Origin: Oreohelix idahoensis
Lineage: Eukaryota; Mollusca; Gastropoda; Stylommatophora; Oreohelicidae
Assembly (NCBI GenBank): GCA_024509875.1
Contig: JAMPIV010004930.1
Span: 171,919 to 235,918 of the forward strand
DNA: 64,000 nt
Direction of reading: 5' to 3'
Each line of letters starts with the position of its first letter. The stretch's first letter is position 1. The position numbers were made by a program, and so were the translations under genes. This document shows, one piece after another, positions 34,400-45,360 of the stretch. Under the pieces are notes generated by a model. The model was not told the origin of the DNA. It saw nothing but the letters and a program-made list of their open reading frames with translations, and searched no databases.

Positions 34400-35140
34400 T
34401 TGTTTCCTATACGTCCGTTAGCTCCCTATATAAGGGCGGTCGTAAATGATTTCAAATTCACTTGTACAGCGAAGCAAGACAGAAGGACAACGGCTGGAGA
34501 GAGAGAAACGTGTCGCGGCCAATATCTTGTTATTTGCAGCCAGGCAGTTCTGTTACTCCACAAAAGCCAGTCTTTACTGATCTTAATTAGATCCTGCGAG
34601 GGTTCATACTTGTCAACCAAAAGTCAGAGGTCAATGATCAAGAATTGCTCAAGGATCAATGCTAATCGCCCCGGCAGTGTCTGGATTGGTAGAAGCACGA
34701 CCTACTGAAGCTGTACATCTCATATGAACACTGATTAACCTAACAGATGAGTGATATTTGTGACAATCGTGCACCCAAGAAGTGATAACTGTCAAGCAGA
34801 GTTTTGTGATGACAATTTGCGTGATAAACTAGTGAAAGTTATAAAGTGAATAAGACAGTGAAGAAGTCTATTACCCAACTAATTGGAAGAGTCTAAAGAA
34901 ATGACATTTTAGTTTAACTTGCAAAAACTGTAATTGAGTTCGCCAATTTGGTTTTGTATAAATATAACTTTTGTATCACCAGTCACACACAATCACCACA
35001 ATTAGATAGATGTAAATAAAGAGGATATAAATTGTATTCACCAGCTTTATTCATTCAATATAGTTGATACTGAGTTTGGTTGCATTTTTATTAATATCAC
35101 AGGTGGTCACATAGCGGAGGTGGCGCAGTAAGGTCTGACT
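34400..35140 (+). mobile_element. Possible LTR remnant with promoter, poly(A) signal and primer-site-like sequence
   Basis: A TATA box in CTCCCTATATAAGGG (34423-34437), AATAAAGAGG near 35015, a CA-ending stretch, then TGGCGCAGTAAGG at 35121, which resembles the TGGCGCAGT primer sites of several Ty3/gypsy elements. Outer LTR border, target duplication and internal coding region were not found. This may be chance. Confidence 0.25.
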
Positions 35141-35342
35141 GTTCTCTGAATATTCTGAATATTTTCAGTCCAGATACTTTCACAGCCGTGACTATCGAGT
35201 GATACCAGTGTACTTCTCTGTCACTGGGACCTCACACATTCTGGAGAGAATACTATTTCTACTCTAGCACTATCATCTCACACATATAAAACCTTCCGCT
35301 ACAGAGATACATGATCACCTTTGCCACCAGGCATGGTACTTC

Positions 35343-35377
35343 TTGAAGAAGAGGAAGAAGAAGAAGAAGAAAAAGAG
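35343..35377. repeat. (GAA)n microsatellite
   Basis: Purine tract of GAA/GAG units, possibly the tail of a retroinsertion; no associated ORF was identified. Confidence 0.75.
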
Positions 35378-36899
35378 TTGATAAGACTATGCTATTAGTC
35401 AATTGTCGTTTAATTTCCATACTGGTATTCAGATGTGTGAGTAGTGGTGACAGATGTTACGTCACTGCACTAGCTGTTTGATAACGTGTTTCAATTTCTC
35501 TGTATTGTCTTCCATTGTCTGCAGTAATGCTCCTAGGTATTTGGAACCTGTTTAAGTCTGATGTTTTTGACATTATGTTAAGTGAGCTTGGTGATTTACT
35601 GATCTAGGTAGCTTCTGTCTTTAATGTGCTGATCTTCATATGTATTTTCCACAAGTTGAATTAATTGCGTTTGTAATGTTTTGCAATGTTTTTATCTTCG
35701 TAATTAGCCTTTGGTCATCTGCAAAAGAGTAATTCATTCAGCGAGTCACATTCTTCGTTTTCTGGGTTTACTTCGTCTTCTGGATTTGCTTCTGGTGTTA
35801 TTTGTGTGTCTAATTCCGTATCCCAATAGCTGACGTGATGACAATATTTAATTAAAAGTTTGTACCCTATGCAAAACTGTTTAGACTAATATTTTAATAG
35901 CGTTTTCCCAATAACTGGCTTGCTAAAATGTTTAGATAAAAGTGTCTCAAAAATAAAAAGGCATGCTGAGAAAATATTTTTACTGTAACTTCTTAAAGCT
36001 GGGAAGGTTAAGGCAGCCGGCGTGATGCTGTCCACATCACCCCTAGTGTGCCGATGGTCAAGAAAATTTGAGCCTAACACCATATTCCCAATATGCCTCA
36101 ATGGACATGTAACGGGATCATTTACCCTTTCTTAAAGTTCCCGTCGTGAAAGCATGTTTATCATCGATTTTTAAACAAAACTGACATAATTTATGTTGTC
36201 ACAAACTTAGTATATGTTCTGTCAGAACTGAGCTGACTAGATAACTACACCTATACAACAATCAACCTGCATCATACAGTGCCGTTCCACATAGCGCAGT
36301 CTGCCAAGCACGTCAGCAGTGTCCAGTACCCGTATTTTCAAGGTTTTATTGTCGACTCTATCCAGTTTTTGTAAGACGTTCCACTATCTGCATTCTGAGT
36401 CACCCTTTATTGCTCTTTCCATAAATCGTGCCTGTTGTTGTAGTCCTCTCCAACGCATGTTCATCACGTGAATAAACTGCGGAACTCAATTAACAAGCTG
36501 CACGAAGAATCGATTGTTAGAAAATCTGAACACCACTATAAAAAACAATCGATATTTATAATAAGACGTTATCTTAATCAGGGCACCAAATTAACTATCA
36601 CCTGTTTACCTGACACTTCAGGTGCCGTTTAATTGTGATACCTTCTGAAGAACATTGTACTCGTAATTAAATTTAGGGCAAGGTGGGTCTGAGATTTCCA
36701 GCAGTTGAGCGTGATCGTAAAATGAATAAATAAACAAATAAATAAAATAAAATCAATTTTCTTTACATGCAGGTCGAGAAGGGCGACGAAGAATGATTGG
36801 ACTTTACGCCATGAAACTCCATCATGTTTCAAAGATAAATAAAACTGTTCAGAACCATAGTTCATTTATCTATAATCTCTGTCTAAACAGAAGGACAGA
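35378..36899. other. No recognised genes
   Basis: Nothing recognisable apart from a short A/T-rich AAATAAATAA-type tract near 36722-36750. Confidence 0.3.
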
Positions 36900-37315
36900 A
36901 CACAGTCATCTGCGATGCAGGAGCATAGTTCTCAATAATGAAGAAGGAGATAAATCAATTTTTAATTGTTCGGGAGGCGATAACGCAGTTCTGTGTGACG
37001 AAGGAGGCAATAACACAGTTCTAATCGATGAAGAGCGAGATAGCAGAAGTCTGAACGATGAAGGAGAAGTTAAGTTCTAACGATGGAGGGGGAGATAACA
37101 CAGTTTTAAACGATAGTTATTCCCGATGAAGGGGAAAGTAACAGTTCCTAACTACTCAGGAGATAACGCTGTTCTCAGTAGTGAAGGAGGTAAGACAATT
37201 TTGAGCAATGATGGGGCAGATAACACAGGTATGAGCGATGATGAGGGAGAATAACACAATTATGAACGATAAAGAGGAGATAACAAAACTCTGAATTATA
37301 ACAGGGAGGTAACCT
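36900..37315. repeat. Degenerate 30-bp minisatellite (third type)
   Basis: Loose repeats of about 30 bp built on GATAACACAGTTCTAA and CGATGAAGGAGG; some units are shortened to 23-27 bp. Three adjacent units from about 36970 to 37060 are exactly 30 bp and read in frame, which explains the short ORF there. Confidence 0.65.
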
Positions 37316-38124
37316 ATACATTACATGAACAACAGAAAACTGCACAGGCTGCAGCAGAAATATGAAACTACAATATTAATATCCTGAGACTATGCGTAAC
37401 AAGATGGAAGGACGTGGACAGGAAGACACTACACACAGGAGAACTGATGTTATCCTCAGGACGTAAGGAAGAAAGAGCACATGGTGGTAAAGGAGTGGCT
37501 CTAAAGCAATACAAGAAATCGCAGAATGAACTCGCGGAATGGGAAGCTACAGGAACCAGAATAAAATAAACAACGTTCAGAACAGCCAAAACAAAACAAA
37601 AAAGATAATAATATCATCATATGGATTTCTTTATGGGGAGGTTTCACCCATATTTTGGCATTTTGTTTAAAAATTATCATTTTTGCAATATTGATGCTAC
37701 AGTTTAGTGCCACCATTTTCCTACCTAACGCTATGTTTTTTATTGCAGTTTTCAGCTTAAAAATATTTTAAATTAATTTTTCAAATACGTATGTTCAGCC
37801 ACAAATCAGCTAATTATATATGCAAAAAAATTTTTTTGTTATAACTTTTTTATTTATTAACATATTTTAATAATTTTTTTCGGTATTTAGTCCAGCCAAG
37901 GAATTAGATTAAAATTTTTAACAGTTATAAGCCTTAACATAAAATAAAATTTCATTGGCTGAAACTTCTCATGAGGGTTAAAGATCGCCAGCTTCAACCA
38001 ATCAGAATCAAGCTTACATCGGACTAGGCTTGCTTGTATGTTTATACTGAATCGTGCTTCCTGTCAATTTCGAAGTGAAATTTGCGATTATGGTTAGATT
38101 TATAGTGATTTCTTATTTAATAAA

Positions 38125-39888
38125 ATGGATTGTGTTAATAAATCAACAGCATCATGTAAAAGAAGGAAGGATAGGCCCATTAAGAGGAAATTTAGAGGTA
38201 ACAGGTATTCTGGTTCCCTGAAACTACCGAAAATCACAGCTAGGCCTACATGTCAGACAAATGAAATATCATTCTGTAAATTAAATAGTGTTACTTCTAC
38301 AGCTGTGAAACACACTGATCCTGAAACTATTGAAGGATACAGAATTATCCGCATTGAAAGCGTCTTGCAGTTTGTTAAACAGTTCCCATGTCCATTATAT
38401 GTAGTGATGGAAGATCAAGTAAAGAAATCAAGACTTGAGATGGCCTCAGCTGCCATGACAAGGCTGAATGTGATCTGGAAAAGTAACATCAGTTTTCCTG
38501 TGAAGATCAAATTATACAAATCACTTGTATTATCTATTCTCTTGTATGGGTGTGAGGGCTGGACACTCACTGCAGATACGGAGCGAAGGATTCAGGCTTT
38601 CAAGCATAAATGTTATAGAAGAATTTTGCGCATTTGCTATAAAGAGCGCAAAACAAATGTCTATGTTAGAGAGAAGATAAACACCTATGCAGGCCACCAA
38701 GAACCACTTTTGTCAGTAGTGAAACGTCGAAAGCTTGCCTGGTTTGGGCATGTAACTCGTCATGACTCCATGTCTGCTGATGCTTCCACCATGGCACCCC
38801 TACGACCCATGACGGGTTACGGGTTGAGATGATGATGATGTCCAAAGTGTTTGACATCACCTGTCACTACGAGCAGTGAGCAGAATCAGTTTACAGAGTC
38901 TTTATACACAGTGAATGAGACTCACTATGGCCTGTCAAGTTCATTTACTTTCACTTGTTTATAAAGAAATACAAAACAGATGAAGAATTTGCAGTATGGA
39001 TGAAGGTCACAAATCATGCCAAAAAAATCTGATGAAATCAAATGGAATGATTAATATTTTTAGAAGATCTGAGGAAAAACATGGTTTGAAGTATGTAAAA
39101 TATCTTGGAGATAGGGATTCAAAAAGTTTTAAATCTGTTGCCGAGGCAAAGCCACAAATGTATCCTGGACTTCAAATCGAAAAATTAGAATGCTGCGGCC
39201 ATGTTCAGAAATGAATGGGACGACGTCTCCTTGATAAAGTTGCAGAATGTAAAGGCAAGCAGAATGAAGAAGATGGGAAAAAGTATAAGGGTATTGGAAA
39301 TTTTCGAAGATTAACAAAGAGTGCTATTATGAGAATACAAGGTCATTACGATGCCGCAATAAGAGGAAATATTGGTTCAATTTCCAATATGAAAAAAAGC
39401 ATAATGGCCATTCTCAAGCACGTGCTGGAGATTGGTGCCCAAAGGATATAAACAAGGCTAACAAAAACAGGCTGCCTAAATTTGTCATTAAAGAAATTCA
39501 GCCTGTCTTTGATGAATTGTCTTCAGACTTCTTGTTGTCAAAATGTCTTCATGGAGGAACACAGAACTCTAATGAGTCTTTCCACAATCTGATCTGCAAC
39601 AGATGTCCCAAAGCAGCATTTGTAGGAAGAGACAGATTAGAACTTTCAGTTTATGATGCTTTGATAGTTTTCAATGATGGAGAACTTGGGAGAAGAGGAA
39701 TTTTTGAAAATCTTGGTCTATCTTTTGGGAAATACTGCTTCAAAGGATTTTCTGGTTTTGACGCGGCATGGGTCTCTGCTTCCCTAAGATCATATGATAT
39801 GAAAAAAGCAGAATACAGGCACAGAAAATCTTTCCTGGATTATAAGAATACCAACAAAGAGAATGGATATGCAATTGGTGGATTCTAA
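38125..39888 (+). pseudogene. Mutator-like transposase domain protein, broken
   Basis: The N-terminal part (KRKFRGNRYS, then GYRIIRIESVLQFV.QFPCP) and the C-terminal parts (EEKHGLKYVKYLGDRDSKSF, KLECCGHVQK, then KCLHGGTQNSNESFHN, GRDRLELSVYDALIVFNDG) follow the conserved blocks of this invertebrate transposase family. Damage: a LINE inserted at 38395-38837 splits the zinc-binding CPxC region; the block with the first catalytic Asp between about 39027 and 39040 is missing; there is an in-frame TGA at 39212-39214, probably from CGA; a further frameshift or deletion lies near 39450-39480. The last segment ends at 39888 (GYAIGGF). Not functional. Confidence 0.8.
38395..38837 (+). mobile_element. 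5'-truncated LINE insertion with (GAT)n tail
   Basis: Target duplication ATGTCCA (38388-38394 and 38838-38844) and a GATGATGATG tail. It encodes a non-LTR reverse transcriptase C-terminal piece (AMTRLNVIWKS, LLYGCEGWTL, RRILRICYKE, KLAWFGHVTRH) and then jumps to a 3' UTR-like end, suggesting an internal deletion. Its frame fuses with the host transposase frame, giving one apparent 235-codon ORF. Confidence 0.82.
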
Positions 39889-40456
39889 TGTGAGTATGAC
39901 TATTTTAAGGCATGTTTTCCCTGTATTTTGCTTATTTCTACGATATTGTTTTTCAGCAATTTTGATGACATCATGTCAGGATTACTCAAAAAGTTGTAAA
40001 GCTAAAGGCTTTAAACTTTGTATACTATGATCTCATACTATAGTGCTTGTCCCCTGCTAATTTTAAAAGTATAAACCTGTAACTTTTTGATCAGTGAATT
40101 TTTAAAGTATCTCTACCCTGTATTTTTATCAAGAAAAATGGGTCTAATTTTTGAAAATTCATAAAACATCACTCGGACAGTTTATGAAAATGAAACTAGA
40201 AGGGAGTCTTGAGAATGCTGTGATCTATGTGCAAGCCAAATTCCAATGTCCTATCTTTGCAAATAAAGTGTGCATCTTGACACCAAAAAGTTTCTATTTT
40301 TAGTAACAATATGCAAATTAGGACCCAATATAATTATTTTCCAATGATTGAGCATTTTTTATTAGATGCTTTGATGTCCTAAACATGCCCAAAAAAATTG
40401 GAGCTTGTAAAGACAAAAATAAAAAAAAAATTTTTTTAGGTGAAACCTCCCCTTAT

Positions 40457-41090
40457 GTAATTGTCGGTAGTCCTCATCACATGGCTTTCAGTATCTTCAG
40501 TCCTTATCATAAAGATCTTTTCGTAAGATGTTCATTATCTTTAGTCCTCATCACATGGCTTTCAATATCTTCATGCCTTTTCATAAAGATCTTTTCGTAA
40601 GGTGTTCATCATCTTCAGTCCTCATCACATGGCTTTCCTTAACTTCAGTCCTCATCACATGGCTTTCCTTAACTTCAGTCCTCATCACATGGCTTTCCTT
40701 AACTTCAGTCCTCATCACATGGCTTTCCTTAACTTCAGTCCTCATCACATGGCTTTCCTTAACTTCAGTCCTCGTCACATGGCTTTCCTTAACTTCAGTC
40801 CTCATCACATGGCTTTCCTTAACTTCAGTCCTCGTCACATGGCTTTCCTTAACTTCAGTCCTCATCACATGGCTTTCCTTAACTTCAGTCCTCATCACAT
40901 GGCTTTCCTTAACTTCAGTCCTCGTCACATGGCTTTCCTTAATTTCAGTCCTCATCACAGTGCTTTCCTTAACTTCAGTCCTCGTCACATGGCTTTCCTT
41001 AACTTCAGTCCTCATCACATGGCTTTCCTTAACTTCAGTCCTCGTCACATGGCTTTCCTTAACTTCAGTCCTCATCACATGGCTTTCGTT
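40457..41090. repeat. 30-bp minisatellite (array 2)
   Basis: About fifteen near-perfect 30-bp units (40629-41088) of the same family as array 1, with ATGGCTTTCC in place of AGGGCTTTCC and a 60-bp alternation of CTCAT/CTCGT in part. Degenerate units with ATCTTCAGTCCTTATCAT-type sequence lie on the left, as in array 1. One AGTGCTTTCC variant next to an AATTTCAG variant is shared with array 1. Long ORFs on both strands are repeat artefacts. Confidence 0.95.
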
Positions 41091-41911
41091 CTTGTGGCCG
41101 CTCTGATCCTTGACAGTAGTATTTAGGTCTAGTCTCTCGTCCTCTACTGCAATAAAAAATGATGATGTACGTTGTGACCTGGGCGTATCATCTCTCGGGT
41201 TATCTTTGTTCTTCCTGTTGGGTTTGTGCCATCGGCCTTCTGTCATTCGCTGGGCATTGGACGTGACTGTATGTCCGTGCCGGTAAAGTGCCTCGTTTCG
41301 TGGGATTTTCGACTGGTAGTGTGTAACAAGGTTAATTCTATGTTGGTTCTGTTCATTTCGATATGTCTTCTTGTAAGCGTTCTCCTACGCCTCTCTGATA
41401 ATCAACTGATCTACTGCGTCCGCGTAATTGAGTTGGCTAACACCATCAATATCAGAATATGTGTCACTGTTTCTGGCAATGTAATAATTGCTAGACCTTG
41501 CTTTGTTGACTGTGTCTGTATACATTTTACATGGATAACCTCCAGGTAATTGTATATCATCTGGTTGATCACGACCTGTGGGGCGGCGTGGGGTGTGGTG
41601 TGGGGGCTGGCATAGGACAGGGGGTGAATAGGCATGATGCTGTCGCATGTTTAGGCTATATTCATCTTCGTGTGTCCTGGATCCCCTATTCCTGATTGTC
41701 TTTCTTTCAGGTTGTCGCGAAAGTATATTATTCGTCTCTGTAGCCTTGGTCTTGTGTGGTCTTTTCTGTTTAGTCCGGAGCTGATTACTTTTGTTTCGTT
41801 GACCAGAGTCAGTGGGGTGGCGTGAGGCGTAGTGTGGGTGCTGACGTAGGACAGGGGGATGATGGGTTTGACTCTGATCACTATGGAACCTCTCTTTCGT
41901 GGTGTCATGTT
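41091..41911 (-). pseudogene. Degraded downstream part of LTR retrotransposon family 3
   Basis: Minus-strand frames immediately after the protease ORF. A Pro/His-rich sequence contains an internal duplication of about 70 bp (41572-41640 and 41803-41876, spaced about 230 bp). No reverse transcriptase motif is visible, so the element is truncated before RT, near the 30-bp array. Confidence 0.4.
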
Positions 41912-42724
41912 TCAAGGATTTGTCTGTACTTTGGCAATGATAGCTCCTCTGTTAATTGTTGATGCCTTGCCAGAGGTGTTTACTATCATCACGGGAAAAT
42001 CTCTCGAACTTGTAACTTCCGCTATTCCATCTGTGATGAATAGCAAATTATCGTCGTTAATATCTTCCTCCTTTCGTGGTTCTATTTGGATTGTCTGTAA
42101 TGGTTTAACATATTGGGAACTTTTTACTCGTACTTTTGCTATAACTAATGAGTTGGGCATGATCGTTATGGGAGCTGTCAGACGGACCAGTGATGCTATG
42201 TGGATATCGTCTTGAAGATTGATGTACTCTCCACTGATGTTAATTTTCTGTAAATCAAAGTAGATTCTAGTGTTGTTTTGATGTACAAAGTCTCTGCCAA
42301 GTATGAAGTTACGTGAGATACCTCGTGTTATAACTAACGGGTGGGTTATTTCTTGTTGACCAATCTTAAATGTCACGTATGCAGTGCCACACGACTTCAT
42401 TGCATCACCAGTTACAGAAGCCATATATGTTTTTGATGGTTGAAATCGGTCATGTTTCTTGAATTGTTTGTAGAGTTGTTCCCTGATCAAGCTAATGGAT
42501 GCTCCTGTGTCTACTAATGCCCTGTAACGTTTGTTGTTTATTTCTATTAAGCATGAACTTAGGTCTGGTTGTATGTTGATATGATTGATTTCAGAGTCTT
42601 TCCCTTTCTTCCGGTGGTATTCTTGTCTAACCGTAGGCTGTTTCTTTCTTCTTTCAAGATACCTATGGTCAGAATTATTGTTATTTCTTGCTTTTATGTA
42701 GTCGCCGTTGACGGTCCTACTCAA
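41912..42724 (-). pseudogene. Retropepsin-like protease of LTR retrotransposon family 3
   Basis: 270-codon frame with an aspartic protease: IEINNKRYRALVDTGASISLI (DTG at 42503-42511) and FILGRDFV about 75 residues later, the DTG and ILGxD hallmarks of retroviral-type proteases. The basic N-terminal part links to the Gag nucleocapsid. The matching Gag is 9.5 kb away at 52235-53218, separated by the family 2 insertion. The frame itself is intact but the element lacks RT and integrase, so it is a relic. Confidence 0.75.
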
Positions 42725-42895
42725 CGGGCGACGAATTCGTTTCCCTGACTGTTGGACTGCTGTCGTGGGCCTCTTGTGAAACTGTTCGACTGCGGTGGTG
42801 GGCGTCTTGTGAAACTGCTTCGTGAGGTATTACTATATCGTCCTGATCCTTTAAATTGATATCTCTGGTTACCGTTATTATTGTAACTTTGTGGT

Positions 42896-45290
42896 TGTGG
42901 TAAAATGGGATGTTATAAATATTTATAGGGGACTTAGTGTACTGACTGAGATCAGCTGTGAAGGTATCTGTATCTAATAAGTGTGGTGTATTACAGATGA
43001 CCTTACTTGCTACCACATATTATACCTCAGTCAGAATTATTCTGGAATATTGTGATGACTACGTTAAATGTCTAGGGTTATGAAAATGATGAAGTGTAAG
43101 TCACAACAACAACAGACAGATAAACAATTTAATTTATTCTACAACACTTTACAACACTGTGACACTCACACACATATAACACTCTATAAGACTATCTTAA
43201 GTGAGTCAAGTGTTTCAGTTTAAAAATATATGTATTAATTCTTTCAGTAATGGGTATCCTGATTCAACTACACAGTGAACCAGGAATCCCAATCAAAAGT
43301 AATTACAAGTATTATTTACACAGTTTATATATATGAACTTTGTATTGACAGAGTTTATTATTATTATTCTATGTGTGTAATTTGTGCAGTAGTAATATGA
43401 GGTAATACTTGTTTTGTTCAAGCTTGGTTGTTGTTTTTCATCATGACTTCAAGTGTTTGATTATCGGGGAAATAGTATTGGGAAACTTTCACAGTTCCTG
43501 TCATTTGAACCAATTAATTGTCCCTCTGTGGTTAACAAAATGTCAATTTTTGAGGGGGCACATAATGTTGAGCTACTCTGGCCACAGAAGCTTATCTTTC
43601 GTGATGGCGGCAGGAAAAGACTCCTCTGCTCGATTGCTTCACTGTGTTCTGGAGACACCTCACTGGTCGCTATCTGGACCAAGGAGTATACTGTCAGCCT
43701 CTGGATTCAGCAAAACTCAGACCAGGTGCTGCTTCAATAACTAGGACCACAGTCCCTGAAACAAGAAGGTGGTACCTCCTACTTCATAACTAATTTATAA
43801 TCTATCTCCACACTGAACACATTACATAACAAACACTGAGTTCAGAGCGATAGGCCAACTGCTAGCTTCATCTGAAACAATTTACACCAGTATTCTCCTC
43901 CTAAATGGTTACTACGCCTCTGCAATTCCAGCATTAGTTCCTTCTAGTCAATAAGATAGGTGTCAGTGTACTGTTTGGCAATTCCATGCAGTTTTACTTT
44001 TCTCCGACACCTCCTGTTCAGGTTGGAGCAAGATTTAGGCTTTGCCTCATGTTGGCTACTGAACCACACACATATACAGACATAAATTATCAATTTACAT
44101 TCAATTTTCATTAAAAAGATATTGAATATATCAAGCTTACCACAATTCATGGAAATAATACACAGATACGTTGACTGGCGATGAATAATGGCACAAATTC
44201 CGATCTGCCTCTGTCCCAGACTTTTATTTAGAAAAATATGATCTGGCTCTCAACGCACTGTTTCTTAGTAAGTTTATTTTAAAATGTGGCACTGAACTGA
44301 CGCTCCTAATTGCCTATATTAGCGGGTCTAACCAATCGGGCCTTGTTGACACAGCTTTTCAAAAAAAGTACCCCTACTCACGTTTCCCTAACAACAAAAA
44401 ATTAGTATTTATAGTCCGATTAATCGTGTTTAGCCTTACATTTATTTCTATCCAATCAAATAGGATTTTACATGGTGACCAATTTCCCGTACAATGGTGG
44501 TTTCAAAACCTGCCACTGCGCATATCTGATTTTGGTGTTGTCTGACAGCACCACCATTTTATTTTGGCTATAATTTGTTAATTCCTAGACTATTTGCGTA
44601 ACGTTTAACATATTCTTTGTCAGCAAGTCCTAAGGAACCCAATTATATAAATTTAAGGGAGCTAGGTGGCTGCGTTCAAAATGTGCATTTTCTTCTACCT
44701 CCTGTTCACTTCGATACGATGTGGTGTCTGGGTACTGTCAGGCTTTCAAACGTAAACCAGTATAATGTCATGTTTCCCAATAAGCATTTTTCAGGTTTTT
44801 AAACCTAACTCTCGTATGGGTAGTGTTTTTTATCACTGTCCATCTGAAAAAAGTTAGTGCTTCTGGCCTTACGCGGGGGGAGGGGTGGCATTAATTGTAT
44901 ATCGCGAGACGCGTGTTAGCGTTGCATGCGTTCCTGCTTTCAGCCCTCTCTTTTCTCTATCCTAAGTTCATCTGTCTTTTCATCACGCCGTGTATAAAAT
45001 GAAATTAATGGAAGTATTAATTTAGGTCATTACGCGGTGTGCCTAGCTCAAGGTTTTCTTAGAAATGCAGTACACGTTTTATTGTAGAAAGCGTGTAGTG
45101 ATGCAGTAGGCTTTACTATCAACGTGAAACGTTACAATTTGCAGACGAAGTAGAAAACAAGGGGGATTTTTGTACGCCATTGTGACAGCACTGTACTTTT
45201 ACCATTTCTCTTTCCTTTTATTGATTTTATGTGTTAGGCTTTACATTTACCTTTTAATTTATATATGTGGATTTAGAATGTTTCACGACA
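42896..45290 (-). repeat. Family 2 LTR D
   Basis: 2,395 bp, TGTGGTAAAA...TTTCACGACA, nearly identical to LTR E, with scattered substitutions. It shares blocks with family 1 LTRs (CAGCTGTGAAGG, CTTGCTACCAC, TGTCTAGGGTTATGA), so the two families are sisters. Confidence 0.92.
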
Positions 45291-45306
45291 AATTCTCCCC
45301 TCTTAA
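45291..45306 (-). promoter_or_regulatory. Polypurine tract of family 2
   Basis: Minus strand AAGAGGGGAGAATT immediately before the LTR, in the same place as the family 1 tract. Confidence 0.6.
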
Positions 45307-45360
45307 AACAGACGTTATATGTCAGTCTATAATTCTATATACACATAGAGAAATTTATTA

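Larger units (their letters stand above)
37635..40452 (+). mobile_element. 2.8 kb TIR DNA transposon carrying a Mutator/Kolobok-like transposase relic
   Basis: Inverted ends GGGGAGGTTTCACC (37635-37648, complement 40439-40452), flanked by TTAT on both sides (37631-37634 and 40453-40456). The enclosed plus-strand gene relic encodes a transposase of the Mutator-like type common in invertebrate genomes. A 4-bp T/A-rich duplication would fit a TTAA-targeting Kolobok-like group better than the 9-11 bp of classical MULEs. With 14-bp ends, the border call is good but not certain. Confidence 0.7.

Noticed and set aside
38125..38832. Single 235-codon protein
   Set aside because: A fusion of the start of a transposase gene with an inserted LINE fragment; the target duplication shows the two are unrelated.
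40528..41246. ORFs of 174-221 codons over array 2
   Set aside because: Same repeat artefact as in array 1, on both strands.
42717..43016. 99-codon ORFs at 42717 and 49660, identical to each other
   Set aside because: They run across the junction of family 3 sequence and the LTR and are identical only because the flank was duplicated; the frame of the family 3 protein is different.
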